From Lachnospiraceae bacterium (lineage in GTDB: Bacteria > Bacillota > Clostridia > Lachnospirales > Lachnospiraceae), in assembly GCA_004552595.1 (NCBI GenBank), contig SFNX01000032.1:1-17672 (forward strand): a stretch of 17,672 bases of DNA, given 5' to 3'. Both the position numbers and the translations under genes were made by a program. Position 1 is the first letter of the stretch. Each line of letters starts with the position of its first letter. This document shows positions 14,914 through 17,672 of the stretch, piece by piece. Under the pieces are notes generated by a model. It ran no database searches and was not told the DNA's origin. It saw only the letters and a program-made list of their open reading frames with translations.

Positions 14914-16329
14914 ATGGATAACATCGTTAAAAAGATTTTACTAAAAGTTGCGGCTGTATTTTGCATACAGATAATGGTTTTAATAAGCGTTTGCTTTCCT
15001 GTTTTTGCCGGTAACGGCAAGTCTTACACATGTGAAAAGGCTCACATATTTGATGGTGGAGAAGTCACAAAGGAGCCGACCTGTACTGAGCCGGGAACTA
15101 CAAAATTCACATGTGTAGACTGCGGCTTCGTGCTTGAAGACAATAATTTCCCGCTTGCGCTTGGTCACTGCGCCGATTCCGGAAAGCTTCACAAAGGAAC
15201 GAAGGACGTATCCGGCTATGTTCAGTATCACTGTGTCCGCTGCGGCATTGACATGGGACTTATTCCTGTTAACACAGACGAAATTGTTTTTCCTGAGGAA
15301 AAAGTAAAAAAGACGGCTGTAGCAAAGGCGGGCTCAGCTGGTAAGAGTAAGACGACCACAGCAGATACTAAGTCTGATGGTGCAAATCAGTCTAAAGAAG
15401 ATACAGAGGTTAAGGCTAATGATGAAGTAAAGTTAGATGACGTAAACGCTGAGGAAACAAAGGACAAGGCAGATGAAGAAATAGCTGATGCCGAGAAATT
15501 TAGTATTGATACTCTGTTGTCTTCTGAATCAACCGCAAGCGAAAAGCTGACTGATAAAGAAAAGAAAGATAAAAGAACAAAGGCATGGGAGTTTATTGAG
15601 TCGCTCTATAGAAAAGGGCTTGATCCTCTAAGAATCAGGCTGAATGATTCGACACTGGTTCCGAGTAAAGTGTTCCTGTTGGCTAAGGAATATAACACAA
15701 CTACTGAACTTATCGTAAATGATAAGGTTTCATGGACAATACTTCCCGGAGAGATTGATGCCGAATCAATGGAAAAGATAAGCAGAATCAATGTTGGTGT
15801 CATTGAGAACAGCACACTTATTCCAAATGAAGTGGCATCAAGTGCTGAGAATCTTCAGAATAGACAGCTTCTTAATAAAGTAGTTGATATTAAGCATGGC
15901 GGTTCACTTGGATTTATAGGACTTTTATCTGTTAAGCTAAATGATATAACAGGCTCTGAATACGCGAATGTGTTTTTATACAATGAAGATGAGAATACAA
16001 TTGAATACATTTCCTCAATGGAAATACCAAGCGACAGAGTTGTACGATTCAATGTCAGTAAAGGTGCTACCTATGCGTTATATACATCGAGACTTCCTAT
16101 GAATGAAAAATCAATCAGAGTGGATGATGACGATGAAGAAGCACTTGAGAGATTAGCTAAGGATAAGCAGGCTAAAATGGATGAAGCTAAGAAGCAGAGT
16201 GAGGCAAACCCTATTAGTATAGGAATTATTATTATTGTTATTGCTGTAGCTATTCTGATAGTAGGAATGCTCTTCTTCCAGAAGAAGGGAGATTTCGATA
16301 TATCATCATTTATTAAGAAGGATAAATAA
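14914..16329 (+). CDS. Secreted, membrane-anchored protein with Cys motifs
   Basis: 471 residues. The N-terminal signal peptide has hydrophobic residues 8-31 and likely cleavage after VFA (32). A Cys/His-rich region (40-110) contains KEPTCTEPGTTKFTCVDCG (53-71), ALGHC (82-86) and CVRC (107-110), seven Cys in all with two CxxC pairs, which resembles the zinc-ribbon-like PTCTE-G repeats of clostridial surface proteins. A Lys/Ala/Asp/Glu-rich linker (about 128-225) is followed by a beta-rich region (about 235-395) ending VFLYNEDENTIEYISSMEIP and VSKGATYALY, a pattern I associate with extracellular domains of Lachnospiraceae. A charged helix (400-430), one membrane helix (433-455) and a short basic tail complete it. 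AAGGAG is 9 nt upstream. The function is unknown. It is followed 16 nt later by thrH. Confidence 0.85.
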   Translation: MDNIVKKILLKVAAVFCIQIMVLISVCFPVFAGNGKSYTCEKAHIFDGGEVTKEPTCTEPGTTKFTCVDCGFVLEDNNFPLALGHCADSGKLHKGTKDVSGYVQYHCVRCGIDMGLIPVNTDEIVFPEEKVKKTAVAKAGSAGKSKTTTADTKSDGANQSKEDTEVKANDEVKLDDVNAEETKDKADEEIADAEKFSIDTLLSSESTASEKLTDKEKKDKRTKAWEFIESLYRKGLDPLRIRLNDSTLVPSKVFLLAKEYNTTTELIVNDKVSWTILPGEIDAESMEKISRINVGVIENSTLIPNEVASSAENLQNRQLLNKVVDIKHGGSLGFIGLLSVKLNDITGSEYANVFLYNEDENTIEYISSMEIPSDRVVRFNVSKGATYALYTSRLPMNEKSIRVDDDDEEALERLAKDKQAKMDEAKKQSEANPISIGIIIIVIAVAILIVGMLFFQKKGDFDISSFIKKDK

Positions 16330-16345
16330 TACGGAGGAAAATAAT

Positions 16346-16945
16346 ATGAACATTGTATGTCTTGATTTAGAAGGCGTTCTTGTTCCGGAAATATGGATTG
16401 CTTTTGCAAAAGAGACAGGCATAGAAGAACTTAAGAGAACAACAAGAGATGAGCCTGACTATGATAAGCTTATGAAGTACAGAATTGCAATTCTTAAGGA
16501 GCACGGACTCGGTCTTAAGGAAATTCAGGATACAATCGCTAAAATAGATCCGCTTGAAGGAGCAAAGGAATTCTTAGATGAACTTCGAAGCATCACACAG
16601 GTGATAATTCTTTCGGATACATTTTCACAGTTTGCAGGCCCTCTTATGAAAAAGCTTGGTTACCCTACAATTATGTGTAATGAGCTTGTTGTAAGTGAGA
16701 CAGGAGAAATCACCGATTTTAAAATGCGCTGTGAAAATTCAAAGCTTACAACGGTAAAGGCATTGCAGTCTATCGGCTATGACACAATTTGCGCCGGCGA
16801 CTCGCACAACGACCTTGGAATGATACTTAACTCAAAAGCCGGCTTTTTGTTCAAGTCTACCGATGCAATTAAAGCAGAGCACAAGGAACTTGAAGCCTTC
16901 GAAGAATACGACGAACTACTTGCCGCAATAAAAAAGGCACTGTAA
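16346..16945 (+). CDS. thrH: ThrH: phosphoserine phosphatase / homoserine phosphotransferase
   Basis: This 199-residue HAD-superfamily enzyme closely matches Pseudomonas ThrH over its whole length: CLDLEGVLVPEIWIAFA (5-21, nucleophile D7, with E9 where other HADs have a second Asp), TTRDEPDYDKLM (32-43), PLEGAKEFLDELR (69-81), ILSDTF (88-93, motif II) and AGDSHND (150-156, motif IV). ThrH transfers phosphate from phosphoserine to homoserine, giving phosphohomoserine for threonine synthase, and can replace homoserine kinase. Its nearness to hom and lysC suits that role, although the surface-protein gene lies between. GGAGG is 8 nt upstream. The gene ends at a strong hairpin terminator. Confidence 0.94.
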   Translation: MNIVCLDLEGVLVPEIWIAFAKETGIEELKRTTRDEPDYDKLMKYRIAILKEHGLGLKEIQDTIAKIDPLEGAKEFLDELRSITQVIILSDTFSQFAGPLMKKLGYPTIMCNELVVSETGEITDFKMRCENSKLTTVKALQSIGYDTICAGDSHNDLGMILNSKAGFLFKSTDAIKAEHKELEAFEEYDELLAAIKKAL

Positions 16946-16967
16946 AGTACCTTCTGATTGAATATAA

Positions 16968-17010
16968 AGTGGGTGTTGGATATGAGAAATCCAACACCCA
17001 CTCTTTGTAT
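16968..17010. terminator. Intrinsic terminator of thrH, probably bidirectional
   Basis: A perfect 14-bp stem (16968-16981 with 16989-17002), starting AGTGGGTGTTGG, encloses a 7-nt loop and is followed on the plus strand by CTTTGTATT. On the minus strand the stem is followed by TTTATATT, so it could also stop transcription of the convergent small secreted-protein gene. The U-runs are short, but the stem is strong. Confidence 0.8.
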
Positions 17011-17095
17011 TATATTAGTATTATCTTGATATTATATTAGTATTATCTTGGTAATATATTAGTAGTACCTTGGCATTATCTTGGTATTATATTCC
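17008..17095. repeat. Minisatellite: eight 11-bp units
   Basis: 88 bp made of eight consecutive 11-mers that follow TATTATATTAG or TATTATCTTGG. Units 1-2 and 3-4 form a nearly exact 22-bp duplication (17008-17029 and 17030-17051, one mismatch), a third 22-bp copy (17052-17073) has three mismatches, and two single units follow. The array fills the space between the terminator and the stop codon of the minus-strand gene, five bp short of the stop. No spacers are present, so it is not CRISPR. Confidence 0.85.
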
Positions 17096-17100
17096 GGCAA

Positions 17101-17565
17101 TTACTGTACCTGAGGGAAGGCCGGCTGAGCGAGCATGTAGGCCGTCATTCTTAATACCGCTTCCTGGTTGTTGTAATATGCCTGGTCAAGATTATTGATC
17201 ATGTTGTAAGAGTACATATTCTTAAGGTTAGTGTACTGTGTTGCAAGATTCTGCTGGTGTGCATACTCGTTGGCAAGAAGCTGATATGAGTTTGCTGCTG
17301 CGCGCTCCATTGCCTGCTTAGCCATCATGTCTGACTGATATCTGGCCGCTAACGCCTGAGAATACTGGTTCGTCATTGCAACGTCGTAAGCCGTAATAAC
17401 CGGCTGCTGGTAAGTATTGTAATAATTCCACTGCTGGTTAAGCCAGTTTGACTGAACTTTTCCAAAATTGTTGGCATAATCAAGTGCTGCGTCGGCCTTA
17501 GTTTCAAAAGGCGCAATAACAACAGCGCATGCCGCAATCATTAATGCTAGTAAAAATTTCTTCAT
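17101..17565 (-). CDS. Small secreted Tyr/Gln/Asn/Ala-rich protein, unrecognised
   Basis: From ATG 17565 the product has 154 residues: a signal peptide (KK then hydrophobic 4-20, likely cleavage after ADA, residue 26) and a mature part without Cys that is very rich in Tyr, Gln, Asn and Ala (WLNQQWNYYNTYQQP at 41-55, NSYQLLANEYAHQQNLATQY at 92-111). The spacing of hydrophobic residues suggests long amphipathic helices. I do not recognise the family; an exported adhesive, wall-associated or matrix role is only a guess from composition. AAGGAGG (plus strand 17573-17579) is 7 nt before the ATG, so the longer reading from TTG 17622 is rejected. It is convergent with thrH. Confidence 0.75.
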   Translation of the reverse strand: MKKFLLALMIAACAVVIAPFETKADAALDYANNFGKVQSNWLNQQWNYYNTYQQPVITAYDVAMTNQYSQALAARYQSDMMAKQAMERAAANSYQLLANEYAHQQNLATQYTNLKNMYSYNMINNLDQAYYNNQEAVLRMTAYMLAQPAFPQVQ

Positions 17566-17610
17566 CCCTATTCCTCCTTGAATCTGTGGGCGATACAAAT
17601 AATTACTGTC

Positions 17611-17639
17611 AATGTAACACAAATAATTTATGTAAACAA
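17611..17639 (-). promoter_or_regulatory. Promoter of the small secreted-protein gene
   Basis: On the minus strand: TTGTTT (17639-17634), a 17-nt spacer, and TACATT (17616-17611) preceded by TGT, an extended -10. The predicted start is near 17604, with a leader of about 40 nt. Nothing further is seen in 17640-17672. Confidence 0.45.
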
Positions 17640-17672
17640 GTGCAGATGCAAATTTTTCACAAAATTGTTTTA

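Noticed and set aside
17008..17095. CRISPR array
   Set aside because: Units of 11 bp are directly adjacent with no spacers and no cas gene nearby.
17566..17622. Longer secreted protein starting at TTG 17622
   Set aside because: AAGGAGG lies 7 nt before ATG 17565, which begins a normal signal peptide; the upstream part overlaps the predicted -10 box.

Overview
The window is an ordinary-looking chromosomal stretch of a low-GC Gram-positive anaerobe, most likely a Lachnospiraceae/Clostridia member (Butyrivibrio-like). This rests on the AT-rich sequence, AGGAGG-type ribosome binding sites, the secA-prfB pair, a ThrH-type homoserine phosphotransferase, MASE-like/EAL signalling proteins and a secreted protein with a PTCTEPGT-type Cys motif. 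The genus is an inference. No phage, IS element, CRISPR array or rRNA/tRNA gene was seen.

Layout. (1) 1-193: 5' end of an unrecognised gene on the minus strand, followed by a 266-bp divergent spacer with three small hairpins and a strong promoter. (2) 460-2708: a DUF234-type ATPase and, almost overlapping, a GNAT acetyltransferase with an extra N-terminal domain. (3) 2683-6649: two divergent paralogous membrane proteins with degenerate GGDEF and EAL domains. The minus-strand copy keeps every EAL catalytic residue I can check. The plus-strand copy has lost most of them. They share a 112-bp spacer in which two promoters with identical hexamers form a nearly symmetric 58-bp dyad. (4) 6655-8572: an sce7726-like PD-(D/E)XK protein, an acyl-ACP thioesterase and a divergent signal peptidase II homologue. 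(5) 8651-12332: secA and prfB, one nucleotide apart, behind a good sigma-A promoter. (6) 12354-14812: hom and lysC, with what looks like an internal ribosome binding site giving a separate ACT-domain (beta) subunit of aspartokinase. (7) 14914-16945: a signal-peptide/TM surface protein and thrH, closed by a strong hairpin terminator. (8) 17008-17095: an 88-bp array of eight 11-bp units, then a small secreted Tyr/Gln/Asn-rich protein on the minus strand.

Working together: LysC, Hom and ThrH supply the aspartate-to-phosphohomoserine route. SecA, the LspA-like protein and the two secreted proteins belong to export and the cell envelope. The EAL pair is a c-di-GMP module in which one member probably destroys the messenger and the other probably acts as a receptor or partner. 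The strongest candidates for something undescribed are that EAL/pseudo-EAL pair with its mirror-image promoter, and the internal lysC start.
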